Part shown: piece by piece, positions 32,881-40,934 of the stretch
Position numbering within the stretch: the first letter of the stretch is position 1
How the letters are laid out: the number at the start of each line of letters is the position of its first letter
Source: Palsa-504 sp963787645
Lineage (GTDB): Bacteria > Actinomycetota > Actinomycetes > Streptosporangiales > Streptosporangiaceae
DNA length: 64,000 bases
NCBI GenBank assembly: GCA_963787645.1
Contig: CAWBDS010000009.1
Location: forward strand, 124,001-188,000
Reading direction: 5' to 3'
The notes under the pieces: generated by a model
Told to the model about the DNA's origin: nothing
Database searches by the model: none
What the model saw: the letters and a program-made list of their open reading frames with translations, nothing else
Program-made: the position numbers and the translations under genes

Positions 32881-33465
32881 CTAGGCCGGCCAGAGCGCGC
32901 GGACCGCATCGGGCACACCATCGACGGCGGCGGGGCCGATCAGGGCCAGCTGCAAGAGGTAACCCGGCACGATGGCCATGAGCGTGGCGGCCAGCACATC
33001 CGCGGAGACACCGGCGGGGAGGCCGGCCGGGCTGTGCTCGATGACCTTGGCCAGACTGGCGCGCAGCTGAGCGACCAGATCGGTGAACAGGGCGTCGAGT
33101 GCGGGGTTGCGTACGGCTTCGGACCAGACGATCACGGTGAGCTTGCCCAGGCCGTCCTGGGCGTCCTTGACGCGCAACATCTCCATGATCTCGGCCAGCA
33201 CGGCGCCGACTGAGCGGGCCGGGCGCTGAGCGGCAATGGCCTGGATCAGCTCGGTGACGCCGCGCATGTTCTCCTCGGCGATGGCCACGATCATGTCGTC
33301 TTTGCTGGCGAAGTAGCTGTACACCGCGCCGGACGACAAGCCGGACTCGGCGAACAGGTCCTGCATGGACGTGGCGTGGAAGCCGTCACGCAGGAAGGCG
33401 CGCCGGGCCGCGGCCAGGATCTGCTCGCGCCGGGCGTCCCGGTGCTGCTGGCTGACCTTGGGCAT
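32881..33465 (-). CDS. TetR family transcriptional regulator
   Basis: About 194 residues from ATG 33465 (MPKVSQQHRDARREQ). The N-terminal helix-turn-helix is clear: RREQILAAARRAFLRDGFHA, then LFAESGLSSGAVYSYFASKD. The C-terminal ligand domain is unassigned. It is divergent from a membrane permease gene, with two palindromes in the spacer, so it probably represses both directions and responds to a permease substrate. This is the standard arrangement for TetR-controlled efflux systems. Confidence 0.9.
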   Translation of the reverse strand: MPKVSQQHRDARREQILAAARRAFLRDGFHATSMQDLFAESGLSSGAVYSYFASKDDMIVAIAEENMRGVTELIQAIAAQRPARSVGAVLAEIMEMLRVKDAQDGLGKLTVIVWSEAVRNPALDALFTDLVAQLRASLAKVIEHSPAGLPAGVSADVLAATLMAIVPGYLLQLALIGPAAVDGVPDAVRALWPA

Positions 33466-33485
33466 GACGTCCAGCATACGTTAAA

Positions 33486-33497
33486 ACGAACGTTCGT
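33486..33497. promoter_or_regulatory. Probable TetR operator 1
   Basis: A perfect 12-bp palindrome, ACGAACGTTCGT, lies 21 bp upstream of the TetR start codon, in an AT-richer promoter stretch with TTGACA at 33499-33504 on the plus strand. Position and symmetry fit a TetR-family operator. Confidence 0.6.
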
Positions 33498-33542
33498 CTT
33501 GACATTAGGCGGGTGAGGTAGCAGGCTGGAGGGAATAAAAAT

Positions 33543-33556
33543 AGAATGATCGTTCT
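33543..33556. promoter_or_regulatory. Probable TetR operator 2
   Basis: AGAATGATCGTTCT is an imperfect palindrome whose right half (CGTTCT) resembles the half-site of operator 1. It lies toward the permease gene and could give control of that promoter. Confidence 0.45.
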
Positions 33557-33618
33557 TTTATAGGACATCACGCCGGCGGGAGCGGCCGGCGGCTGGTCTT
33601 TGATTCGGAGGTCGCGCC

Positions 33619-33666
33619 ATGAGGAACGCGGCGGCGCCCCGGGTGCATTTGGAGGTCGCGCCATGA
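33619..33666 (+). CDS. Putative 15-codon leader peptide upstream of the permease
   Basis: ATG at 33619 opens a 15-codon frame (MRNAAAPRVHLEVAP) that ends with a TGA at 33664-33666, overlapping the permease ATG as ATGA. Its own ribosome binding site and first codons are part of a 20-bp direct repeat (33608-33627 and 33651-33670: GGAGGTCGCGCCATGAGGAA), so the permease start has been duplicated. It may be only a duplication by-product, but it could couple or dampen translation of the permease. Confidence 0.4.
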   Translation: MRNAAAPRVHLEVAP

Positions 33667-34763
33667 GGAATCCGCTGGCGGCTCATCCGCCGTGGCGGCA
33701 GCTGGCCATCATCGCGGTGGCGCTCCCGCTGGTCATCGTGCTGGCCGTCCTGGCCTTCGCGTGGCCCGCGGCACGCATCGCGCCGCGTAACCTGCCCGTC
33801 GGGCTGGTCGGCACGAGCGCGAGCAGCCAGCAGGTCCTGACCGGGCTGACCCGGAGCGATCCGGGCGGCTTCGACGTGCGGCTGTACGCCGACCAGGGTT
33901 CGGCCCGGGCGGCGATCGAGGACCGCGACAGCTACGGCGCGTTCGTGGTCGGCACCGGCAGCATCACGGTCCTGGAGGCCAGCGCGGCCAGCCCGTCCGT
34001 CGCCCAGCTGCTGAGCACGGTCGGCCAGCAACTCGGGCGGCACGCCTCGACGGCCCCAGGTGGCACGCCGCGCGCGGTTCAGGTCCGGGACGTGGACGTG
34101 GTCCCGCTTTCGGCCGGTGACCCCCGCGGCCTGGTGCTGCCCTCGGGCCTGCTGCCCATGACCATCTGCGGCGTCATCATGGCCGCGATCATCGGCCTGG
34201 TGCTGGGGTTCCGGCCCGCGTGGCGCCAGATCATGGCCCTTATCGTGGTCTCGGCCACGGCCGGCCTGGGTGCCTACCTGATCGCTCAGGGGTTCCTGGA
34301 CGCGCTGCCGTACCAGGCCGTGGCCACCTGGGGGGCGCTGTCCCTGGTCCTGCTGGCCATCGCGGCCACCACGGCCGGGCTGATCGCCCTGATCGGCGCG
34401 CCCGGGCTCGGGCTCGGCGTCATCGTGATGGTGCTGATCGGCAACCCGTTCTCGGGGGCCACGTCCGCGCCCGAGCTGCTGCCCGCGCCGATCGGCACCA
34501 TCGGGCAGTGGCTGCCGCCGGGGGCAGGTGCCAACCTGATCCGCAGCACCGCCTACTTCGGCGGCCACGGCGCGGCAGGACACCTGACCGTGCTGCTGGT
34601 CTGGATCGCGTTCGGCCTGACGGCGGTGGCGGTCGGCCACCACGCCCCGGTCCGGTTTGCCGCGCGCCGGGCCTGGAAGCCGGCCACGCCGGCGACCGCG
34701 GAAGAGGTCACCGCAGCTCCTGCGGCGGAGCCGGACGCGGTTGCCGGGGATCGGGCCTGGTAA
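33663..34763 (+). CDS. Membrane permease, ABC-2/DUF3533-like
   Basis: A 366-residue membrane protein from ATG 33663. One hydrophobic helix near the N-terminus (LAIIAVALPLVIVLAVLAFA) precedes an extracytoplasmic region of about 130 residues (NLPVGLVGTSASSQQVL onward). At least five more helices follow (MTICGVIMAAIIGLVLGF, LIVVSATAGLGAYLIA, LVLLAIAATTAGLIALI, LGLGVIVMVLIGNPF, LTVLLVWIAFGLTAVAVG). This topology matches YhgE/Pip and DUF3533-type permeases that work in export. No ABC ATPase gene adjoins it. Divergence from TetR suggests inducible efflux. Confidence 0.82.
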   Translation: MRNPLAAHPPWRQLAIIAVALPLVIVLAVLAFAWPAARIAPRNLPVGLVGTSASSQQVLTGLTRSDPGGFDVRLYADQGSARAAIEDRDSYGAFVVGTGSITVLEASAASPSVAQLLSTVGQQLGRHASTAPGGTPRAVQVRDVDVVPLSAGDPRGLVLPSGLLPMTICGVIMAAIIGLVLGFRPAWRQIMALIVVSATAGLGAYLIAQGFLDALPYQAVATWGALSLVLLAIAATTAGLIALIGAPGLGLGVIVMVLIGNPFSGATSAPELLPAPIGTIGQWLPPGAGANLIRSTAYFGGHGAAGHLTVLLVWIAFGLTAVAVGHHAPVRFAARRAWKPATPATAEEVTAAPAAEPDAVAGDRAW

Positions 34764-34810
34764 TCCGGGGGCACGCACCACGGCCCGTTCGGGATGAAAT
34801 GATTTAAACC

Positions 34811-35467
34811 ATGGACGGACGGATCGAGCGGTCCAGGCAGTTGTATGCGCGGGCCCTGTTCCAAGGTGATGCGGGGGCGCTGGCCGAGGCGGGGCGGGAG
34901 CTGGACGGCGTGGAGGCCGACCTGTCCGTGGCCCGCGGGCGGGTGATCCACGGGCGTTTCCTCGAGCAGCGGGCCGAAGACCCGGAGCAGGCGCGCGAGG
35001 ATCCCCGGGAGCTGGCCTTGTTCGAGCGGGCCGCGGAGTTGTACCGGGCGCGGGGCGACGTGCGGGGTGAGGGCGAGGCGTTGTTCTGGGTGGGCTGCTG
35101 TCACCAGGTGGTCCGGCGCGACAACGAGACCGCCGTGCCGGTGCTGTGGCGGTCGCTGGAACTGGCCACGGAGGCCGACGACCCGGTGACCATGTCCGAG
35201 GCGCTGCGGCACCTGGGCATCGCGGACCACGCCGCCGGCCAGCTCGACCGGGCGCGCCTGCACCTGGAGGAGTCGACCCGGCTGCGGCGCGAGATCGGCG
35301 CCTGGACCGGCGTGGCCTCGAACATGGTCGGGCTGATCTACATCGCGGCCGGGCAGGATCGCCGCGAGGACGCGCTGGAACTGGCCGCGGAGGCGCGCGC
35401 GATCACCGAGGCGAACGAGGCGCCGGCGCTCGTCCGCCAGATCGACGAGGCCCGCACTCAGCTGTAG
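34811..35467 (+). CDS. Tetratricopeptide-repeat protein
   Basis: A 218-residue soluble protein with TPR motifs across its length (LALFERAAELYRARGDVRGE, LRHLGIADHAAGQLDRARLH, NMVGLIYIAAGQDRREDALE). No enzyme domain is present. It follows the permease by 47 bp in the same direction, with the sequence GGACGGACG around its start rather than a strong Shine-Dalgarno box. It ends 1 bp before the convergent PPOX gene. Proteins of this kind in actinobacteria are of unknown role, probably scaffolding. Confidence 0.83.
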   Translation: MDGRIERSRQLYARALFQGDAGALAEAGRELDGVEADLSVARGRVIHGRFLEQRAEDPEQAREDPRELALFERAAELYRARGDVRGEGEALFWVGCCHQVVRRDNETAVPVLWRSLELATEADDPVTMSEALRHLGIADHAAGQLDRARLHLEESTRLRREIGAWTGVASNMVGLIYIAAGQDRREDALELAAEARAITEANEAPALVRQIDEARTQL

Positions 35468-35468
35468 G

Positions 35469-35975
35469 TCACCCGTCGAAGCGGTGCCGGGTCTGGCCGA
35501 AGGGGTCGCCCTTGGCGTGGGCAAAGATCTTGACCGGCGTCACCGAGTACACATCGCTGGTGCCGTAGGCGTGGAAGGCGCCGTCGCGGACGGTCATCTG
35601 CCATCGCCCGTCCCATTTCGCGGCCCACGCCTCGGCCAGGCGCTTGAGCACGTCCTCGTCGGTGACCCGCACCGCATCGCCCTCGATGATCACGTCGATT
35701 CCGCTGTCCCACTCGCTGGAGCCGGTGCTCAGCAGCACGTGCGGATTGGCGCGCAGGTTGGCGGCCTTCTGCTCGTGCGCGCCGGTGTGGAAGTGGATGG
35801 CCCCGTCGAGCCACACGGCCACCAGCGGGGTCATGTGCGGCCGGCCATCGGACCGGACGGTGGTGACCCAGAACATCTGGGCCTGCTCGAGAATCTGGCG
35901 GGTCTCGTCCCAGCTGACCGCGACCGCTCCTGGCGCGCTAAACCGCTGGTCAAGGGTGGTATCGGGGGTCGTCAT
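35469..35975 (-). CDS. Pyridoxamine 5'-phosphate oxidase/F420-type flavoprotein
   Basis: A 168-residue split-barrel protein of the PPOX class. WVTTVRSDGRPHMTPLVAVW is the classic N-terminal strand pair, followed by IHFHTGAHEQKAANLRANPH with the K-xx-NLR cofactor phosphate-binding motif. Such proteins bind FMN or, in actinobacteria, F420 and reduce small molecules. The C-terminal KIFAHAKGDPFGQTRHRF is typical of the F420-dependent PPOX subgroup. Complete, single-domain; substrate unknown. Confidence 0.87.
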   Translation of the reverse strand: MTTPDTTLDQRFSAPGAVAVSWDETRQILEQAQMFWVTTVRSDGRPHMTPLVAVWLDGAIHFHTGAHEQKAANLRANPHVLLSTGSSEWDSGIDVIIEGDAVRVTDEDVLKRLAEAWAAKWDGRWQMTVRDGAFHAYGTSDVYSVTPVKIFAHAKGDPFGQTRHRFDG

Positions 35976-36071
35976 CTGATGCCTTTCCGGTCGTCCGCGG
36001 GCCTGCTGGGGGTAGACGTCCGCGGACGCGCGGATTCATCGGTGTTCGATCAGGGGCCACGGATTGTGGGG

Positions 36072-36980
36072 TCAGGCTGAGTCGGTGGGCTCGGCCTGCG
36101 TTTCGGTTGCGGGCTCGGGCTCCTTGCGGGTCGATTCGGTGCGGGCGCCGAAGATGCGCTCGGCCGCGCCGATCAGCCGGTCGGCCCGGTCTCGCATCTG
36201 CTCGAACCGCTGGATGACCTGATCCAGCCGGTCCTGGAGCCGGTCGGCGGGATCACCGTGCGGTTCGGCCCGGTGCGGTTCGGCCCGGTGCGGGCCGCCG
36301 GCACTATAGCTGCTATAGCGACGGCCGGACATGGGGTGGTGCGGCCGCGGGGGACGCGGGGGCCGGTGGTGCCCGTGACGGTAGTGGTGACGGACCGCAT
36401 GGTGGCCGAACTCGCCAGCCAGTTCCTCGGCCTCGTCGGCGGCTTCCTCCGCCTGGTGGGCGGATTCCTCGGCGTGGTCGGCTTGCTGCTCGACTCGTTC
36501 GGCGTGACGGCGAGCCTGGTCGGCCGCGGCGCGGGCCTCGTCAGCCCGGCGTTCGGCCGCGGCGATGGTCTCGTCATCGCCCCATTCGTTGGTCAGATCG
36601 GCCGCTTCCTGGGTCAGGTCGGCGGCTTCCTCGGCCCGCTCAGCGGCCTCGCCGGCGCGTTCGGCCCGATCCCGGGCCTGGTCCGCCAGGTCGCGTGCGT
36701 GATCGGCTAGCTGGCGGGCGCGGTCGGCTTGCTCCAGGATGCGGGCCGCGGCCTCGCTGAGGTCGTCGGCTGCGTCGTTCGCGGTGTCGTGGGTTTCGTC
36801 GGCTGCGTTGGCTGCTTCGGCTGCCCCGGTTTTGTCGGCCGGGCGGTCGTCCCAGTCGTCCTCGGGGAGGTCAGCGGCGGCGTGCTCGTCCTGGACCGCA
36901 CGCCGGGCCACGCTGTAGGGCTCGCCGGTCTCGGCCATGCGCTGGCGGGCGGCGATCTTCCGGGCTTTGTCCTCAGTCAT
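36072..36980 (-). CDS. Long coiled-coil protein with His-rich linker
   Basis: A 302-residue, very hydrophilic protein. The N-terminus (KARKIAARQRMAETGEPYSV then ARRAV) is a short helix widespread in actinobacterial proteins. Residues about 50-195 are Ala/Glu/Arg-rich heptads (e.g. ARQLADHARDLADQARDRAE) that should form a continuous coiled coil. A His/Pro/Arg-rich segment (HHYRHGHHRPPRPPRPHHP) and duplicated PHRAE repeats follow. A second short coiled coil (DRLQDRLDQVIQRFEQMRDR) closes it. It has no membrane segment. Function unknown; a structural or DNA/polyphosphate-binding role is possible. Confidence 0.75.
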   Translation of the reverse strand: MTEDKARKIAARQRMAETGEPYSVARRAVQDEHAAADLPEDDWDDRPADKTGAAEAANAADETHDTANDAADDLSEAAARILEQADRARQLADHARDLADQARDRAERAGEAAERAEEAADLTQEAADLTNEWGDDETIAAAERRADEARAAADQARRHAERVEQQADHAEESAHQAEEAADEAEELAGEFGHHAVRHHYRHGHHRPPRPPRPHHPMSGRRYSSYSAGGPHRAEPHRAEPHGDPADRLQDRLDQVIQRFEQMRDRADRLIGAAERIFGARTESTRKEPEPATETQAEPTDSA

Positions 36981-37218
36981 GATCGTTTCTTCCCTGGCGA
37001 GGCGGCCCGCGTCTGCTCGCCATGGTGAACGGCCCTGCTATCGCTAGCGCTGCCATGACTAAGTAGGCACCCGAGTCTTGGACCCTTGTCCTCGTTGCCG
37101 TCGACGGCGCGGGCCGGTCGCTGGCTCGGAAGCGGGCAGGTGGTGCGCTGCCACTAGGGCCAGGGTACTTCAAGATATAACGCTTGCCAGGGGGGCTAAC
37201 CCCCGGATTTTCAGCGGT

Positions 37219-37255
37219 CCTTACCCTCCTTACCCTCCTTACCCTCCTTACTCTC
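37219..37255. repeat. Tandem 9-bp repeat spanning a stop codon
   Basis: CCTTACCCT occurs three times in a row (37219-37245), followed by a partial fourth copy with CCTTACTCT (37246-37254). On the minus strand each unit gives TAA followed by GGAGGG, and because the unit is 9 bp every TAA is in frame with the DinB-like gene ending at 37248. The result is one functional stop followed by three in-frame stops. Confidence 0.9.
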
Positions 37256-37751
37256 CGGTGGAGCCGTCGAGGCGCTCTCGGATCAGGTCGGCGTGGCCGC
37301 AGTGCCGGGCGTACTCCTCGATCATGTGCGTGACGACCCAGCGCAGCGAGACATAGCCGCGGGACCGGAACCCGCGGACGTCGAAGGACGGAGCGGCAGC
37401 GACCAGCTCGCGTGCGTGCTCGACTTCGGCCCGCCAGAGCCGGAACGCCTCGGCCACGTCGGCGGTGGCCACGTCGTTGAACGCCACCTCCCAGTCCAGA
37501 TCGGGCGAGAAGATTCCGGCCATCGGCTCGCCGCCCAGCACCGGCCGGAACCAGTTGTGTTCCACCTCGGCCAGGTGGCGGACCATGCCCAGCAAGGACA
37601 GGTTGGAGGGCGGCACGGCCCGCTCCCGGAGCTGATCATCGGTCAGACCCTCGCACTTGAGGGCCAGGGTGTCGCGCAGAAAGTCCAGGAAACCGGTGAG
37701 GGTGGCCCTTTCGTCCGCCTCCAGCGGCGGGTCAACGCGTTCGTCAGCCAT
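37248..37751 (-). CDS. DinB family (DUF664-type) protein
   Basis: A 167-residue four-helix-bundle protein of the DinB superfamily. Metal-binding histidines are at the expected places: LLGMVRHLAEVEHNWF in helix 2 and LRWVVTHMIEEYARHCGHAD near the C-terminus, where HMxxEYARHxGHxD is the family hallmark. Related proteins include bacillithiol- or mycothiol-dependent S-transferases. It stands alone between the coiled-coil gene and a long non-coding region. The C-terminal stop is embedded in the 9-bp tandem repeat. Confidence 0.9.
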   Translation of the reverse strand: MADERVDPPLEADERATLTGFLDFLRDTLALKCEGLTDDQLRERAVPPSNLSLLGMVRHLAEVEHNWFRPVLGGEPMAGIFSPDLDWEVAFNDVATADVAEAFRLWRAEVEHARELVAAAPSFDVRGFRSRGYVSLRWVVTHMIEEYARHCGHADLIRERLDGSTGE

Positions 37752-38383
37752 GCCTTATCTGTACCACCCGGGGGCTTGCCGGCCGGGTGCGGCGGCCCGC
37801 CGAACGACGTCATTGCCGCAAGGGTGCGGCTCTCCTGAGGTGACCCGCCGCCTCTCGTACCACCAGCCCCAAAGCACACTGACGCACCATTTGCGGACGA
37901 CCCGACTTGCGTGGAAACTTTGTGCAACCCGAGTCGCACGGATCGTCCACGCAAGACCATGTGCCACCCAAATGTGACACCGGCGGCTGCACACCTGAGC
38001 CCCGCCAGGCACCCACCGCGCCGTTCCGGGCAGATAGCGCCCATTTCGACCCGCGATCATGGATCCGCGGCTTCGGGATGCGCGCCGGCGGTGCTGGAAT
38101 GGCAGCCAGCCTTGCGGCATTCCGGGCGTCGAGCATGATCGTGGCCAGTTCCGGACGCTATCTGCCCGTTTCTGGCCACGATCATGACCGCCTCTAGTCG
38201 GCTCAAGTCCCCAGCACTGGGCCAGGACCGGCACAGCGGGCCATCGTCCCCGCTCTGCCTGCGCCACCTCAGCCCGTCCGAGCCGGAGCCTCACTCCAAA
38301 AACAGCCGCACCCGGGCCATAATCACGTGATGGCCGGCCCGGGCTGAGGTTCCGGCCGCCGGCCCGGCTAGCGGCTCCTTTGG
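37752..38383. other. Non-coding region rich in inverted repeats
   Basis: No gene is supported in these 632 bp. A 15-bp perfect inverted repeat CATGATCGTGGCCAG (38134-38148) pairs with 38172-38186 across a 23-nt loop. GGGCAGATAGCG (38028-38039) is the exact reverse complement of 38156-38167, which lies in that loop. CTTGCGTGGA (37906-37915) pairs with 37946-37955. The region therefore contains nested inverted repeats like those of miniature transposable elements. Confidence 0.7.
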
Positions 38384-38941
38384 TCAGGCCGGGTGGTTGA
38401 GGAAGGCGACGATCTGGTCTAGGGCGGGGTGGTAGCCGTCGGTGGTGTCGACCTCCAGGGCGGGGGCGTCCAGGGCGACCCGGACGAAGGGGCCGCGGGT
38501 CAGCCCGGGCAGCGCCGAAGAGTCGGCGTGCGCGCGGCGCAGCGGGTTGGCCCGGGCGCGCTCCCGGAGTCGCTGGAGGGCCAGGTCGGGGTGCACGGTG
38601 CAGTGGAGGATACGCAGCCGGGCCAGGTCTCGCAGGGGTTCCAGCCGTGGCCGCCACACGTGGTCCTGGAACGCGGCCTCGGCCACGGTGGTCACCCCGG
38701 ACCGGATCAACAGCTCGAGCACGCCGAAGAAGACCGGCAGCGTCTTGACCGTCAGTTCGTCGCCCTGGCTGGCCACGAAGCCCGAGGGCGCCGGGCCCCA
38801 GGCGGCGTGCACCATGCCTTCCTTGATCTCGTCGCGGCTGACGGCCGGGCAGCCAACCGCCGCGGCGATCACGTGGGCCAGCGTAGTCTTTCCGGACCCG
38901 GCCGGGCCGCTGACGACGACGAGCGTGGGGCGCGGACTCAC
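38384..38941 (-). CDS. P-loop AAA kinase (zeta-toxin/Cpt-like)
   Basis: About 185 residues from GTG 38941. Walker A is VVSGPAGSGKTTLAH near the N-terminus. VSRDEIKEGMVHAAWG follows, with the Asp that usually binds the substrate hydroxyl in kinases of the chloramphenicol phosphotransferase/zeta family. RLRERARANPLRRAHAD is the likely lid region with ATP-binding arginines. It probably phosphorylates a small molecule or nucleotide sugar. It is divergent from the uridine-kinase-GNAT fusion, with 81 bp between starts. Substrate unknown. Confidence 0.83.
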   Translation of the reverse strand: MSPRPTLVVVSGPAGSGKTTLAHVIAAAVGCPAVSRDEIKEGMVHAAWGPAPSGFVASQGDELTVKTLPVFFGVLELLIRSGVTTVAEAAFQDHVWRPRLEPLRDLARLRILHCTVHPDLALQRLRERARANPLRRAHADSSALPGLTRGPFVRVALDAPALEVDTTDGYHPALDQIVAFLNHPA

Positions 38942-39022
38942 CTTGCTGTTATAGCGGACCGCGCGGGGCACGCCAGGATGGCGTCCGGGGGGACTCGGTG
39001 TGGCAGGCTCGGTGAGGTGAGG

Positions 39023-40456
39023 ATGCGGCAGGTGAGCGGCGGCGAGCTGGCTCCGGAGGAGCCCGGGGCCGGACCGTGGCGGACGGCGCTGGTGACCGAG
39101 GTGGCCGCCACCGTGCTGCGGGTCGGCCGGGAGCGGGGCGCCGATCGCCGTCCGGTCGTGCTGGCCGTGGACGGGCGCAGTTCGGCGGGCAAGACGACGC
39201 TGGCCGCGCGGTTGCGGCAGGCGGTGGCCGGGTCGGCGGTGGTGCATACCGACGACATCGCCTGGTGCCACTCGCGGTTCGGCTGGGCCGACTTGGTGGC
39301 CGGCGGCGTCCTGGAGCCGGTCCGGGCCGGGCGGCCGGTGGCGTTCCGGCCGCCCGCGTGGGACGAGCGGGAGCGCCCAGGGGCGATCGAGGTGCCGGCC
39401 GGATGCACGCTGCTCATCGTCGAGGGCGTCGGGTCGGCCCGCCGGGAGAGCATGCCCCTGATCGACGTGACTATCTGGGTCCAGGCCGGTGAAGCCGAAA
39501 CCGAGCGCCGCAGCCTGGCCCGGGTCGGGCAGCCCGGGGGGTCGGTGACCGTCCAGGACCATCGGGACTGGATGGCCGAGGAGGTACCGTTCCTGGCCGG
39601 GCAGCGGCCCTGGGAGCGGGCCGACCTCATCGTCTGCGGCACCCCCGGGATCGCCTTGGACCCCGGGACCGAAGTCCTGGTGGCGCCGCCGCCGTGTGCG
39701 GTGCGAGTGGTCCGGGCCTCGCCGGGCCTGGTCTGGCGGGCGGTCGCCGGGGACCAGCCGGTGGGCGCGGTCCGGGCCTTCCTGCGCCCGGACAACCGGT
39801 GGTTCGTGGCGTTCGAGGACGGCCGGGCCGACAGCGAGGAGCCGCTGCTGGCGGCGGTGGCCGGCAACACCGGCGCGGATCTGTACGCGGTCGCCGACGA
39901 GCGTGACCAGGAAAACCTGGACCGGCTGGCCCGGCTCGGCTTCACCGTGAACCGGCGGGAGAGCAATTACGTGATTCCGACCGGCGGGCCGGCCGCGTCC
40001 GAGCCCGCGGGCATGGTCGTCATCTCGGCCGCCGACGCGGACGAGGACGAACTCCGGCTGCTGGACGAGGCCCTGCGCCAGGACGTGCCGGGCACGGCCG
40101 GGTGGCGCTGGGATCCCGCCGACTTCCGGGAGGAGACGTTCGATTCGGGGGACTTCGACCCGGCCACGTACCTGATCGCCGTCGACACGGACAGCGCCCG
40201 GTACGCCGGGCTGGTCCGGGTCTGGAACACTCCGGGCCGGCCGCGGCTGGGCCTGATCGGCGTGACCCGTCCGTATCGCAGGCGCGGGCTGGCCACCGCG
40301 CTGCTGGCCCGCGCGTTCTCGGTGCTGCACCAGCGGGGTCAGGCCGAGGTCACCGCGGAAGTCGACGACACCAACACCGCGTCCCGGGCCCTGCTGCTGG
40401 GCCTGGGCGCCCGGCGGGCCGGTGGCAGTGCGGAATTGGTCAGACCCGCAGGGTAA
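39023..40456 (+). CDS. Fusion of uridine-kinase-like P-loop NTPase and GNAT acetyltransferase
   Basis: A 477-residue protein from ATG 39023. Residues about 20-220 are a uridine-kinase-like P-loop domain: Walker A VLAVDGRSSAGKTTLAARL, VVHTDDIAWCHSRFGWADL with the substrate-binding Asp, and LLIVEGVGSAR. Residues about 230-477 are a double GNAT-like region; the second half has the acetyl-CoA-binding loop VTRPYRRRGLATALLARAF and the last strand AEVDDTNTASRALLLGLGAR. A stand-alone uridine-kinase-like protein of this type usually ends near residue 220, so this is a genuine fusion without a frame break. It suggests phosphorylation and acetylation of the same or linked substrates; no experimental function is known to me. 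Confidence 0.83.
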   Translation: MRQVSGGELAPEEPGAGPWRTALVTEVAATVLRVGRERGADRRPVVLAVDGRSSAGKTTLAARLRQAVAGSAVVHTDDIAWCHSRFGWADLVAGGVLEPVRAGRPVAFRPPAWDERERPGAIEVPAGCTLLIVEGVGSARRESMPLIDVTIWVQAGEAETERRSLARVGQPGGSVTVQDHRDWMAEEVPFLAGQRPWERADLIVCGTPGIALDPGTEVLVAPPPCAVRVVRASPGLVWRAVAGDQPVGAVRAFLRPDNRWFVAFEDGRADSEEPLLAAVAGNTGADLYAVADERDQENLDRLARLGFTVNRRESNYVIPTGGPAASEPAGMVVISAADADEDELRLLDEALRQDVPGTAGWRWDPADFREETFDSGDFDPATYLIAVDTDSARYAGLVRVWNTPGRPRLGLIGVTRPYRRRGLATALLARAFSVLHQRGQAEVTAEVDDTNTASRALLLGLGARRAGGSAELVRPAG

Positions 40457-40523
40457 CGCCTGGGACCGCGGGATTTGCGCCCCGTCTTGAGCTGCGCGAA
40501 CATCAGGGCTACGGTTGTCCAAC

Positions 40524-40580
40524 GGGCTTGGTATGAGCGAGCTTGGCCACCAAGAGCGGGCTTGGGTATGAGCGAGCTTG
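40524..40580. repeat. Direct repeat of about 22 bp in an intergenic region
   Basis: GGGCTTGGTATGAGCGAGCTTG (40524-40545, 22 bp) recurs at 40558-40580 with one extra G. It sits in the 198-bp gap before the small zinc-ribbon-like gene, where nothing else is seen. Confidence 0.8.
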
Positions 40581-40654
40581 CCGTTCAATGTCACGTGCTG
40601 GCCGCGGGAGGGCGGATCCAGAAAATCTCGTGACCGGTCCCGCGTGGAGGAATC

Positions 40655-40930
40655 ATGGCCCCACAGGCTTCATCAGCAATGGCGCTGCCCTCGGTATGGC
40701 AGCCCGAACCGTCTCCGACCAATCTCCGTCTGGTTGCGGCCGACCCGGTGACCGCCGAGCCGGGCGAGGGCCGCCTGCGGCCGTTGGAGGTAGCCGAATG
40801 CACCATGTGCGGCGTCACCCGTCCGCAGGGACTGCTGGTCCCCGACGGCGGCGAGGCGTGCACCGACGTCCGCTGGTACTGCAAGGACGTCAAGTCGTGC
40901 ACGGAGCGCTGGATCATCGCCCAGCGGTAG
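40655..40930 (+). CDS. Small conserved protein with cysteine pairs (zinc-ribbon-like)
   Basis: A 91-residue protein preceded by GGAGG (40646-40650). The C-terminal half carries CTMCGVTRPQGLLVPDGG, then EACTDVRWYCKDVKSCTERW. The C-x2-C, Cys and C-x5-C spacing would allow a zinc site. Similar short proteins appear in many actinobacteria. The next gene starts 4 bp after its stop, so it is probably in an operon with the class IV aminotransferase. Function unknown. Confidence 0.75.
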   Translation: MAPQASSAMALPSVWQPEPSPTNLRLVAADPVTAEPGEGRLRPLEVAECTMCGVTRPQGLLVPDGGEACTDVRWYCKDVKSCTERWIIAQR

Positions 40931-40934
40931 CGGG

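Noticed and set aside
38384..40594. A single long minus-strand frame covering the P-loop kinase and the antisense of the kinase-GNAT fusion
   Set aside because: Only the part from 38941 down has a protein family; the remainder is low-complexity antisense sequence.
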